Of a stretch of DNA of 64,000 nucleotides, positions 12,283 to 23,219 are shown piece by piece; positions within the stretch are counted from its first letter, which is position 1, and each line of letters opens with the position of its first letter. The DNA comes from Carnegiea gigantea (lineage: Eukaryota; Streptophyta; Magnoliopsida; Caryophyllales; Cactaceae). The stretch spans positions 586,501 to 650,500 of the forward strand of contig JAKOGI010000181.1 in the NCBI GenBank assembly GCA_029747015.1, in the 5' to 3' direction. The notes beneath the pieces were generated by a model. The model saw nothing but the letters and a program-made list of their open reading frames with translations. It ran no database searches and had not been told where the DNA came from. The position numbers and the translations under genes are program-made.

Positions 12283-12790
12283 AGAAGTTTCCTAGTAAGG
12301 AACGTTATTCAATCGAATCTTATGTCTTAAATATTATAATTTCTTGATTAAAGTCTCACTATCCTTTAAAATATAAAACTTGACTAGTGACTATGGTCTG
12401 AGGTAGGAAACGAAACAGATCTGTGCTATGCCTGATCTAAGGAAGGCGTGGTTGAGATTAACAATCTCTGTAAACTGGAAAGTAGAGGAACGCCAGGGTC
12501 CAACGCCGACTAAGTTCAGGTAACGTTCGAAACTCTCTAATTAGGTTTTAATTATTTTTGCTGAGCATGGTGGGCATATAACCACATAAAGTATAATATA
12601 TAAGATATAAGTAGTAGATTGTGATAACTAGTACCAGTAAAGTCTTTATAAGAAGTTAACTCAAGGATATTTTGTTAAAAAACCCTAAAAATAGTTTATT
12701 TGCTTAGCTAACCCTTCTCAGGGGCTTTTCTACAATTTCCAAAAGTTGAAGGTTTAATTATAAATAAAAAGCACCAGAAAGTCACTTGTG

Positions 12791-12877
12791 TTAAAACTGG
12801 AGGTACCAAAGTGTAAAGATTTTTAAAATCTCGTCTAATGTGTGACTACGCTAAAACTGGAGGTACCAAAGTGTAAA
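12791..12877 (+). repeat. Two direct copies of a 26-base motif at the relic's right edge
   Basis: TAAAACTGGAGGTACCAAAG followed by TGTAAA occurs at about 12792-12817 and again at 12852-12877, 60 bases apart. Its reverse complement resembles 5712-5744 at the opposite edge of the relic. Motifs of this ACTTTGG-TCC type are common in plant repeats, so it may belong to a separate repeat rather than to the virus. Confidence 0.7.
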
Positions 12878-12880
12878 TTT

Positions 12881-13539
12881 TTCCACGATCTAGGCAAATC
12901 AAGGGATCAAACTAACCAAAGAAAACTTACCAAATCTATAAAGATCATTATCGGAGGATTTTTTTTGTTGTTTTGTGTTTCTTTTGATTTTTTTGATTCT
13001 CCTACAAATAATGCAAACTAAAATGCAAAAGAAACTAGCAAAAGAAAGAAACTAAAATGCAACCTAGAAGAAAACTAAAAGCACTACTAAAAAAAAATTA
13101 ATACAAAAACTACAAAAACTATCACTAAAAATATATACAAAGCAAAAAAAAAACAAACACGCCAAACAAAAGCAGGCATCAGATGCCAAATATAATAACT
13201 AACTCCCCAATGCTTGAATCACACGTTGCCCTCAATGTGGGCACATCATAATAAAAAGGGGAGGGAAGTACTAGAAATCAAAATCAGAGAGGAGGAGGTG
13301 GAGGAGGATGGGGTGGTCTTCCATAGGAGATATGCCAATCTCGCCAGGTCTCTAAGCATGGCCTATAATCTTGGAAATATTAGGTCTAGGAAGCAAGCAA
13401 CCCACGAAGCTCATCATGGCGCTTTTGGACAAAGTCTGAAGAGCGGCGCTCTTGGAAGCTATAAAGGCTCAGAGGGAAAATTGCTCCTCTTGAATGGATC
13501 TAAGGGTGTCTTGGATATCGAATAGTCAAGTGGGGGAGA
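12881..13539 (-). other. Element A internal sequence, A-rich, with tail of ATHILA-type ORF
   Basis: 12960-13200 is A-rich with T-runs and no ORF. From about 13310 to 13539 a frame runs on the minus strand past the stop at 13540-13542 and may be the eroded end of the ATHILA-type ORF. Around 13205-13240 there is a CTCCCCAATGCTTGAATC-type sequence, purine-rich on the minus strand and similar in style to polypurine regions of Athila elements. Confidence 0.5.
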
Positions 13540-14612
13540 TTAAGAGGAAGAGCTAGGTTCTGCTTGACTAAAGTGAGGGGGGTTGGTGGTGTACAGGTCA
13601 AACAACCTCGTCATCATCAGGTACCTAGTGAAGGTTACCTCGGTGAAGCAAAGTAGTACGATCGACATTAGGAAGTGGCAAAAGTCGGTCCTCAGGGTAA
13701 ATCCAACACAAACGGTCAGCCTCAACTTTGCAAAAGTTCATAATCTCAAAAGCAGCTTGATCAAGCCGTCCAGACCCAGAAATTCTATCCTCAGGATTGG
13801 GCTCGATACATAAGAATCTAGCAATAGTAGTCATTATTCCACCGATGACTATCCTACCTCTAGTGCTAACAACAGCACTATGTAGTTGCCTAGCTAAGAA
13901 TGAACCTAGATCAAGTTGGACACCATCAAGCATACAGGATAGAAAGTACAACTCAGAAAGTCTCGAGACATTTATACTATCATCCCGGGCAAATAGAGAA
14001 CAAGCAAGGATACGCTGAGATACTCTAATGCTGGGGTTCCTAATATGCGTACATTTCGAAGAACTGTTACTGTACCTAACACTTCCCAAGAGTTCACCCC
14101 AAAATGCATTTGGGTTGAATTTGCGGGGGACTTGGCGGTGCGGTAAGTCCATGCTAGGGGGAAATCCAAAAATACTATTGAAGGTACCTAAGTTCAGTTC
14201 ACATAATTGACCCTATAAATAAAACGATAGATATCCACGTTGACATTGAGGTCCTCTAGTGACCTCGACATGGAGTGTACTTAGAAAATGTAAGGTCAGG
14301 TCCCTATATGTATGCTCTTTGAGTTCTAAAAAGTGGCTCATACCACCTCTAGCAAATAACCAACGAATATCATCGAATATTCCCAATCAGGCTAACAAAT
14401 CCTCATCATAGTATCTAGTTACTACCACTACACTTTCATTTAAATAATTGTACCTAGCAACATGACCAAGATAAGTCAAACCAAGAGGGTAAAGAATGTT
14501 ACCTCTCGCATGTGCATTGGTTGATGTTCTAGAAGTCCTTTGAGGTTAGGGTGGTGCTTGACCTAATGAACCAACCTCCTTGGTACTCCTTTGCCTTTTG
14601 TTTTGGTGCCAT
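13540..14612 (-). pseudogene. ATHILA-type ORF of element A (env-position ORF)
   Basis: The start is ATG at 14612-14610 in a good context (GCAGCCATGGCACC), giving MAPKQK. The best preserved part is 14152-13625: an R-I-L-A-C-S-L-F-A-R-D-D block, then S-E-L-Y-F-L-S-C-M-L-D-G-V, a G-S-F-L-A-R-Q-L block, and G-R-I-V-I-G-G-I-M-T-T-I-A. This is the pattern of the plant ATHILA ORF-1 family, found downstream of pol in Athila-type Gypsy elements and of unknown function. The same blocks appear in element D at 51193-51905. In-frame stops and a frameshift near 13650-13720 break it. Neither a signal peptide nor a membrane segment is evident. Confidence 0.75.
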
Positions 14613-15457
14613 GGCTGCAAAACCTAACCAAAAACAAAATTAAAACAAAAAATAAAAACTAAAACTTAGAAAATTGAAGAAAATAAGCAAAAATGTGAAG
14701 AATTAGGGAGAGAAAAGCATGGGTATGGTGGATTAATAAGGGTGAGATGAATTTTGAAGAAGAAGAAGGAAAGAGATGAGAGTTTGCCAATAAAATGGGG
14801 AGATTAAGAAAAAGGGAGGAATTTGGTATGAAAATGAAGAAAAATGGAGAAGATTTGAGGGACATTGAAGGTGTTGGTTATGGGAGTTTTAGAGCGAGAG
14901 ATGGGAGGAAGAGAGAGAAAGTGCTGAGTGGAGAAGATGAAGTGAGGGAGAAAGTAAACAGCACCGCGGTCAAAAACCTAGACCTTGGCCTATAGCAGCC
15001 CACCACAGACAGTAGAGCGCACCACGGACGGTCCATGGTGTCTGCTGCTACTTATTTTTTTCTATTTTTTTCAGGGTTGGCACCCATGGTCGTATTTCTG
15101 TTTTTCCTGATCGTGGTGCCAACATTTTTATTCATATATGTTTATATTTTTTCTCTCTCTTTTTTTTTTTTTTTTTATAACAACTAAAAATAATAAAAAA
15201 TCAAAACTATGAAAAGGAAAGAGAAAAAAAGCTTGGGTTACCTCCCAAGAAGCGCTCTTTTAAGGTCAAAAGCTTGGCCCTTATTCTAGGCTTGGTCCAG
15301 ATCAGCCTTATCGCGAACCACAAAGTCGAACTTCTTCAATTGAAGGTATCATTAATTCTGGCTGCTGGTCCTTCGTCTTCATAACCTGGCCCCATAATGC
15401 ACTATCTGCGTACAAGACAAATCACTCTCTTGGCCCATCAGGCGGGCTATCATCTAT
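14613..15457 (-). other. Element A region between protease and ATHILA-type ORF
   Basis: No RT, RNase H or integrase motif is visible on either strand, although these would be expected here in a complete element. Near 15236-15260 the minus strand reads AAAGAGCGCTTCTTGGGAGG, a sequence that in Athila/Tat elements often marks the end of the gag-pol frame. A T-run lies at about 15160-15176. Confidence 0.6.
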
Positions 15458-16110
15458 TTACTCAACCCCTATATCAAAATTGGCATCGAAGCCTTCTAAA
15501 GGGGGCTTAGAGTGAACAGCCTGTGTAAACCTGCAATACTCACTTATCGAAGAATCATTAGAAATAGGAGCCTCAACCTCGGGCTTGTTAGGTGGCATAG
15601 GAGCAAAAAACTTCACCCTAACATTCCCTTGGTCAGGGTCCTCATATGAAATCAATTCAGAATCAGGAGGATCTTCATTATACAAGACATCCTCCATATC
15701 ATACTCAAGGAAAGGGGTAATACATCCAATATAGAAGAATGAGAAGAAACCGCATCCTCCTTCCTATGACCAAACACAGCAAACCTCCCCCTACCTCAAA
15801 AGAAATAAGACCCTCTCTCATATCAATATGGCAACCAGCTGTCACCAAAATGGGCCTACCTAGGATAATTTAGGCATCATTAGTTTTAGGCATATCGACT
15901 ACAATAAAGTCTTCTAACACCCAAATGTCTCCTATATTGACTGACGCATCTTCTAACTTGCCTATAGGCTATGTTACAGAACCATCAGCCAACTGTAGTG
16001 AAAAGGGGGTGGCTAGTAATGGTCTTCGGCGCAGCTTATGAAACAAAGAGCAAGGCATTATGTTGACACTTGCACCTAAATCACATATCCCTCTCTCAAT
16101 TTCTACCTTA
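15458..16110 (-). pseudogene. Element A aspartic protease and linker
   Basis: On the minus strand the protease begins near 16095 with I-C-D-L-G-A-S-V-N-I-M-P, so the catalytic D-L-G-A is intact. It continues through L-Q-L-A-D-G-S and ends with the flap/C-terminal I-L-G-R-P-I-L-V-T-A-G near 15850-15875. A stop lies just before that last motif. After it comes an acidic linker with an open frame of 79 codons (15697-15458). Instead of RT, the sequence runs into non-coding DNA. The protease is of the retropepsin type that cleaves Gag and Pol. Confidence 0.75.
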
Positions 16111-17582
16111 CCCTACCACGCATGGGATAGAAAAACTACCTAGGTCAGGAAGGTTAGGGGGAAAAATGGTGGGGATCTGAATAGAGTCATTCTCTACAAA
16201 TGTGGTAGTCTTGCCACCATAGTTGCTCTCCTTACTACTAGCCATAGTTACCTCTCTACACTCTTCCTTTGGTACTTCCTAGGAGTCAGTTAAGTCCTCT
16301 TCATCCTCTTTCATTGCACGGTTACAATGCTCATAAGGGTTGGGTTCGGGCTCACTAGAAAGTCTATCTGGGGGCACAGATGAAAGAGAAGCTTTATGGG
16401 CAATTTGGGTCTCTAACATTCTATTATGAGTTATAAGCACATCAACCTTTGAGGCTAATTGCTTAATGTACTCACCTTTTTTCTGTTATGCCATAAGCAT
16501 GTTTTCCATCATTAGCTCTAAATTTAACTTTTGGGGCATCTGAGAAGGGAATGAGGGTCTTTGAAAACTAGGGGGTACTCTAGCATTCATAGGGGCATAT
16601 TCACAGTGTTTGGATTCGACTTATAAGAGAGATTCGGGTGATTCTTCCAACCTGGATTATAGGTATTAGAGTAAGGATCATTGGTCAGTCTCGGATTGAA
16701 ATTTTGAACATAATTAACTTCATTAGGGTCCCCAAAAAAAGGACTCCCAACTTGACAGTTCAAAGATATATGCTCAATTTAATCACAAATTTCACAAGGG
16801 GAAGGGGCATTAGAGTTTACAGCATTAACGTTCAGCTGGTCTAGTCTTTTAGCAATATCATCTACTTTAGCAAAAAGTAAAGTAAAAACATCAATTTCAA
16901 GCTTACCTCCAACCCGCCTGGGTTGGGCTCGTTCAGTCGACCGTTGAAAGTTATTAAGTGCCATCTCCTCAATAAGACTATAGGCTGCATCCTCGGTCTT
17001 ACTCATTAAAGTTCCTCCTGCCGCTGCATCAATAGTGGACTTCATAGCTTTAGTCACACCGTTATAAATGGCCTGGATAATCATCCAGTGCTAAAAACCA
17101 TGACGGGGGTGAAAACGCAATAAATCCTTAAAACGCTCCTAGGCTTTATAGAACGTCTCATCCTCTTTTTGCAGAAAGTTGGTGATTTGATTTCTCAGGC
17201 TCGCTGTCTTGTTCGGAGGGAAGAATTCGGCGAGGAAATCTCTTGTCAACTTGTTCCAAGTAGTTATACAACCAGACGACAAAGAGTGCAACCAAGCCCT
17301 CGCTTTATTCCTCAATGAGAAAGGGATTAAGCGCAGACAAATCGTAGCACTAGAGACTCCGTTTAACTTTAGCATATCGCACACCTCTAAAAAGACCGAG
17401 AGATGTACATTCGGATCTTCCAAAGGAGTTCCGCCGAACTGAGATTGCTGCACCATGAAAATAAGTGCTGGCTTGAGTTTGAAGTTGTTGGCATCTATAG
17501 CAGGCCGAGCTATGCTTGAGGCAATGCCTTGTACTCCGGGAGTAACGAAATCACGAAGGGTCCTTCTTTCTTCACTTGCCAT
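16111..17582 (-). pseudogene. Element A gag
   Basis: The start is ATG at 17582-17580, giving MASEERRTL. The retrotransposon Gag domain is in the first 147 codons, with D-P-N-V-H-L and an R-A-W-L-H-S-L block, then F-P-P-N-K-T. A second frame at 17084-16779 carries the following helical part and begins a zinc knuckle, C-E-I-C...H-I-S-L-N-C. The remainder to the protease is a spacer with Asn/Pro-rich sequence, and a stop splits the knuckle. Gag builds the cytoplasmic virus-like particle. Frameshifts near 17100-17140 and several stops show it is dead. Confidence 0.8.
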
Positions 17583-17846
17583 GTTTGAATTCCTTCTTAC
17601 CTCGCGTCTTTATTCTTTGATCCTTTGCTTCTTCCTTCTTAAGCAAAAAGTCCTCTCAATCTCTGGATCAGGCTCGTATAAAATCAGACTTCGCACAAAC
17701 TAGGAAAAATTCCTGTAAGCACTTTCACCAACACTTCCAGCGCAATTAAATAGGAAAAAGAAAAATAACAAGAAAACAAGACAAAGTAAAATAATAAAAA
17801 TGCTTAGTCATGTTCGTAAGACAATACTCAATAGTTAGCAATTTAG

Positions 17847-17864
17847 TCCCCGGTAACGGCGCCA
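17847..17864 (-). other. Primer-binding site of element A, tRNA-Asp type
   Basis: On the minus strand TGGCGCCGTTACCGGGGA matches the usual tRNA-Asp complement of Athila/Tat elements with one difference (A for G). It lies 11 bases inside the 5' LTR. Confidence 0.8.
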
Positions 17865-17875
17865 AAAGCTTGGCA

Positions 17876-19141
17876 TGACACTACCGAAAGCACAGGAGTA
17901 TTCATAGTATAGATAAAAGATATCGTTCCTCAGGACTAAAGTAATCTATCGAGCCTAGTCTTGTCAGAATATGCTAAGAAAAACTCAATTTCAAGTGGAT
18001 TCGATTAACTACTGCAAATAAACTTGTCTAAATCAATAAGAGAAAAACGTCTAGAATTTTCGCAATTATGGAAGAGAATTGGATCAAAATGAATAAGCAT
18101 GTGGTATTCTCTAATTAATTGGTTAATTCCAAGTAATTGTAATCTTGTCACGAAACTTGATCTATTCTTTCGGAATCAATCAAATTTGCCAAAACTAAGT
18201 AAACGTAATTCTGTCAAACTAATTTGACTTAATCCAAATTTAATATATTCAATTACTTAGTAGCCCTCCTAACATATAAATCTCTCTTTCGAGACGAAGT
18301 TATGCTATGTCTATTCAAGCAGTCCAACAATTAAATGTCGTCTCTTGAATGCTCACTTGATTGTTTCAAGTGTGCAAGTAAATTTTGGCCAAAAATCAAC
18401 TCACAACATATCAAGTACTTGAGAGAACGGAATCAAATCAATCATGAAAATAAGTACAATTCCTTAAAAATCAAAACATGAACCAATAACAATTCCAAGA
18501 ACTACTAAATTCCTAAACTAAGTAAACTACTCAGATATGATAAAAGATAAACTAACCAAAAAGATCGGCGAAGTCGTGAGCGGAAGAGACTCAACTGAGA
18601 TGGCCTTCACCAAGGGCCTCAGAACTGCCTCAAGATCAAAACTCACTCAAAACTAAACAAAGAACAAAATTTGAGAGAAAACACACTAATCTAATCTAAG
18701 CTATTCTACTTGCTTGCTTGCTTAGAATGCTCTTGAGTTTTTTTTTTTCCTCTTCCTTTGCTGCAGAACATCCTTATTTATAGAAAACTTCGATTGATCT
18801 TAGCCACACAGCCAAGGAAAAACGAAGAAGTAACAGTTACAGGCATACCATGGTCCATGGGGTTTACCACGGTCTGACCGTGGTCTTCGCTGGATCTGGA
18901 ATTTTGCTCTTTATTTGCTCTACAGTCGTGGCATAATATGGATGACCGTGGGGGAGGTCGAAATGCAGCCATTGAAGGGAAAATGCTCGGTAAAAAGACT
19001 AGAAATCCTAGAAAATACATAAAACAACTACACCCAAGCATAAACCGAGAATATGAGAGTAAATAACATCATTAAGCACCAAATTTTCCTAAGAATGAGG
19101 CAAAATAACCCTAAAAAGATATACACATTAAGCACTTATCA
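17876..19141 (-). repeat. LTR of element A (5' LTR in element orientation)
   Basis: A 1266-base partner of 3037-4317, beginning TGACACTACCG and ending CTTATCA, followed by the target duplication CTAAG. The element promoter should lie in it, reading toward lower coordinates. Confidence 0.9.
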
Positions 19142-19146
19142 CTAAG

Positions 19147-21138
19147 ATAATGAAAAACTAGAAGTAAGATTACCTTGGCTTCATCTAAAGTGGTTGTCCA
19201 GCCAAACCCACGATTGGGTCCGAGACAATCTACTACATTTCTAAAAATCACTCCCAACTATCATTATTCTAACTTTCAACAATAGCCCATGCAAGTGGAA
19301 ATATTTGGTTGTTTCCATATATCCTAATGGCTCCTAACAAACAATGCCCCAAAATGTTTTCAAAAAGCAGCGATCAATACATAAAATAGGTTTGCAACCT
19401 GCAAGGAGACCCTTCTTCAGACCATGACAACACATAAAGAATCTATGAAAAATAGGTATTTCACTCTCAATGTTAGGATAGTTCTCAGTATAAAGGTGTT
19501 GCTTGTGTTTGACCTTTTAAGCTCCTCAAGATACCTCCCTTGTTTTGCAATAATACTTTTTCATTGAACCATCTTCCAATTCCATTGCTCTTTCCTATGT
19601 TTTATGAGCAGTCTACTTAGGAATGATAACCCCATGGTCCTTTTTGATTGGCTCTATTATCTCCTTGGCAGGCCAATTAGGCTGCTATTTGAATCTCATT
19701 ATGTAATGCTGTACAATCCACGTTTCCTTAACTCCCTGTTTTTAATCACGTTTCTTGTAAATCTATGCTTTCCATAAACAGGCCCCTCTGTTGTACTTTT
19801 TTCCCATGAACAACACATCTTTCATTTACAGCCATGCTTGAAAACTAGCCCAACCCTTTTCCTTTCTGAGTTAGACAAACCTATTTTGAGGTCGAATCCT
19901 TGATCTGTTGCATATTTGGCTACTGTATCTTTCAACTTTTGTGTAGTTCCAAAAGTTATGCCAACATTTCACTTCAATTTTTTGAAGTCAGTAGGCTCAT
20001 CAACCTCAATAGATCCATTCTTCCTCTTTAATAGCCTGAGAACATCATCATTACTGTTTCCTCCTATCTTTGTTTCTTTTTTAGAGCCTTTATAGTCACT
20101 CTAAAATCCTGTGTCCTCATGCGTTTGACCATTACAAATTGTTGATGCTGCAGCTATAGCATTTTCTGCTGTAAGTTGCTTTTGTCTAGTAGACTCAGCC
20201 ATCCTAGCCATGATAATTTTCCACTCATCATCGTTTTTGTAAATATCTATGGTTATCATCATGAACAATTTCACCAAGGTCGAAATTCCTCTTCTGCTTT
20301 GCTTTTGATGTTTAAGCTTTCTTGTCGTGCTATCCGCCTAATTCCTCTTCAGGTTTAGGTTCAAGTCCAGCTTCAGCTTCAAGTACATATTCATTTTCAT
20401 GTGAACTGTCAGTGTGTCTACTTTCAGCAACCAGTTTCTCCCCCCCCCCCCAAAAAAAAAAATGTGTGATTTAGGTCTTGGATCTTCCCAATACCGTTCA
20501 TTGTTCACTGTTTTGATAGGGTCTTTCTCTTTGTAATTGTGAGTGGTAGTGGCTGGGGGAAAGGCCAGGGGAGAGGTTGTTATACTAGTTGAACCAGGGA
20601 TAGAGGTAGCCTTAGAGCAAAAGGTGTTGCCTTCATCAATTTGTGGGGAGTTTGTTTGAGCCTCAATTACTGTAGGTTGGATAGTTGAGCTTATGTTTTA
20701 AGCCTTTTGTTTTCTCCTAGAGATAGCCGATGTTTTAGGGGCATGTTTCACTCTTGAGCCCTTGGCGTTTTTGGACTCAAAAGATGAAGAACTAGATGGT
20801 CCACCTTTTAAAGAGGAATATGAGGTAAAACTTTCTGCCACGTTATGAGGGTCCATATTTGATTGTTATGTTTGAATAGTTGGGCCACGTGGAGTTGGAA
20901 CTTCAAGAATTGCATTAGCAATATCCAACTTATGAACCAAGTATACCACCAATTTGCTCTCCACTACAACCACAACAGTTATATCTAACAAGTCAATACC
21001 AGTAGACATATCTATAACTGTCATACCAGAGATGAGATAGTGGAAGTCCTTAACATTAGAAGACCCAACGTCCTCGCAAAGTCCTAGTATCTCAAATCGT
21101 GATACCTTATCTATGTCCGCAGGATTAATCTATGCCAT
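19147..21138 (-). pseudogene. MULE transposase, N-terminal and catalytic part (broken)
   Basis: The frame opens with ATG at 21138-21136 but a TAG is its third codon. An N-terminal PB1-like region follows (about 21130-20880), with F-H-Y-L-I-S-G-M-T and V-V-V-V-E-S-K blocks. Then come a Ser/Lys-rich linker, and near 19990-19840 the MULE DNA-binding domain (V-G-I-T-F-G-T...F-K-H-G-C-K-W). The transposase core is near 19430-19180, with G-C-K-P-I-L/F-C-I-D and L-A-W-A-I-V-E-S-E-N-N-D-S-W-E-W-F. The first catalytic Asp region is present but surrounded by stops and frameshifts. A possible splice donor (AAG/GTAATC) lies at 19173. The gene continues at 3031-1919 on the far side of element A. Confidence 0.8.
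20440..20462. repeat. C12-A11 homopolymer pair
   Basis: Twelve C followed by eleven A within the linker of the decayed MULE gene. Likely slippage; it would shift the reading frame. Confidence 0.9.
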
Positions 21139-23219
21139 TTCACCCCTACATATTCCAACTCCTCACCATCCACAAATGCCCGTAATCTCTATTGTTATGT
21201 AATCATCAACCGTTTTTGTGTTTACACTAATCAAAACATAACAAATATACTAATTCAGGTTTGCATTGCAGGTTAAGCTTACATATAAAATCCCATAACT
21301 CAAGAATAAACAATTACTCATATTTGAACATTATTTAGCTACTATAATAGACAATTACAAAAAACACTAACTACATAAACAACTGTGCTTTTTACAGAAA
21401 CAACAACTACTACAATAAACAAGCTCCAACAAACAAAGAATTACATGAAGCTAAACATATGTAAGTTGCAGAGGCTACCTTAATTTCGAAACTACCAACT
21501 GCATTTTGGCCTCCCTTAAGCATTTTTCATTCACTTGAACTTATTTCCTTCTATTATACACTAGCAATTATGCAGAAGTTCGACTTCCATGCGCATAGAT
21601 GAATCATTAGGGTTTCTCTTTCTCTAAACCTTTTGCCTTCAATGTTTGTTCACAGGGGGAGAGAGAGAGAGAGAATGATTGAGAGTTAGAGTGCGAGAGG
21701 GGGAGCGATTAGTTTATGACATTAGTTGCATTTTTCTTTTAATTTCACGCCCTCTGCGTGCAAACAATAGTAGTTTAACATGATAAATGGGAGGAGAGAC
21801 AATTAGGGTGGGAGGGACAATGCTGAGATGTCAAAATTAAGCCTGTTAACTAAGATAATGTGTACAAAAGCAGATCAGTTCACCAATTTTCTTTTTTTAT
21901 AATGGTCACTTTGGATTTTAGATCTGGTTTATTCTACATGGTAATTTTAAAAAAAAACAATTTAAAATTCACCAACTATTCTTATGAACTCCTTTTCTGA
22001 CAAAATAAAGTTTTATTGGCCTAAATCACACCGTATCACTAAATTTTTAGGTCCAAGTGTTTACCATATAAGTTTTAAATCACACACCCCTGCGACGCCC
22101 CAAAATGTTTGGGTATAGTCAGCCTATAAACGTAGACTAAATAATAGAAAGACCCAACCCATCTACTATGTAGCATGGGCCAAAAGACTAGCTAGGCCCA
22201 ACCAGTTGAAGTGAGATAAACTCGTTCTTGGTTTATAATTTAACCCTTATGAGTCTATGATGCTAAGCTACCTTCAAGAGGGCCACCAGCCATCGGTTTA
22301 TTTTTGAAAGAGTCAGCCAGAGCGATAGCCAGACCTGCTGGTTCGGGCTGGACAATATAAGATTGGCTTGACTCGATCTGAACCAGCTCAATTCAATGGC
22401 ATAAGCTCTAACATATTATTAGTATTTTTTCCTTTCACATTATATTTTTGATTTGGAAACGTCGAAATAGTAAAAAAGTAATGAGGTTGAACAATGGCAT
22501 TCTTTAAGAATTTAAAATTTTTTTATACAAAATGTGATATTATACACGTAATGTTCACATGGAGCACAACTTTGAATAACTTAGGTCTATTGTTGAGATT
22601 GGAACTTGATATGTTCTCTCAATTAATTCCAACTTGTCAGAAATTTTGCATTAAGGTCAGAAGAAACTCTCATGTTGAAAAATTTAGTGAAAATAAACTA
22701 CTACAAATTTCATCTTGTTGAGGGAGAATATATGAATGACAAATATGTACTGATAGGTCTGTGTGATCGTTTTTTCATTTTATTTTGGACACACTTTCTA
22801 CGCTGCTATTAATATTGCTTTTACTAATTTTGCACCTGAGTTATGTTAGTAATTAACTCTCCTCCTTAGTATCGTTGCACATTAAATTTTTATTTCACTT
22901 CTGACCAACCAAACAAGACCTTAATTCAGTTCAAGAACCATATCGCCCAGGGTTTTCCTTGTGTCGCAGCACCTTTTTTTTTTTTTTTTTTTTTTTTTTT
23001 GGCGGGGGGGAGTTGAACATTCGTGTATTGTTAAGTCTTAAAATATTACAAAGTAGGGATACCAAAGTGAAACTACATATTTAAAATCTCCAAAACGACT
23101 CGCCTATTTTTGCCATTAAATCTATACAAAATTTACAACCTCATTAATCCCAAAAGTGCAACAACTATTGTCTGGACTGTATTTTCTTTTTGCAAAAAAA
23201 ATCCTTTAATTTTTCTTTT
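21139..23219. other. No recognisable gene
   Basis: Upstream flank of the MULE and unassigned DNA. It contains a GA-rich patch at about 21660-21675 and a T27 tract at 22974-23000 followed by GGCGGGGGGG. Around 23040-23075 there is a motif of the ACTTTGGTATCC type (minus strand) seen in many plant repeats. I found no protein motif. Confidence 0.5.
22974..23000. repeat. T27 homopolymer followed by G-rich run
   Basis: Twenty-seven T then GGCGGGGGGG. It could be the tail of a minus-strand retroposed sequence, but no body was identified. Confidence 0.9.

Larger units (their letters stand above)
5711..12880 (+). mobile_element. Endogenous caulimovirid (pararetrovirus) relic
   Basis: A plus-strand block inside element A with the gene order of a plant pararetrovirus: tRNA-Met primer site, coat protein region with a zinc knuckle, 30K-type movement protein, aspartic protease, RT with Y-I-D-D, RNase H, a fourth ORF, then a TATA box and a polyadenylation signal. 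Coat protein ahead of movement protein is the arrangement known for cavemoviruses and solendoviruses, which is why I favour that side of Caulimoviridae; the genus is an inference. Every ORF carries stops or frameshifts, so the copy is not functional. The ends chosen are those of an imperfect inverted motif (5712-5744 against 12847-12879), itself flanked by near-identical 11-base stretches. The true viral ends could lie a little further in. Confidence 0.85.
3037..19141 (-). mobile_element. Athila-like Gypsy LTR element A, non-autonomous, hosting a pararetrovirus
   Basis: Two direct LTRs (3037-4317 and 17876-19141) begin TG and end CA and are flanked by the 5-base target duplication CTAAG at 3032-3036 and 19142-19146. 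A tRNA-Asp type primer site lies beside the right LTR and a polypurine tract beside the left one, so the element reads right to left. Its internal part carries gag, an aspartic protease with an intact D-L-G-A-S motif, and a separate downstream ATHILA-type ORF. No RT, RNase H or integrase of its own is visible. The LTRs differ at roughly one base in ten by eye, so the insertion is not recent. It lies inside a MULE gene and contains the caulimovirid relic at about 5711-12880. Confidence 0.9.

Noticed and set aside
12791..12877. Start of a CRISPR-like or satellite array
   Set aside because: Only two copies 60 bases apart, and no further units.
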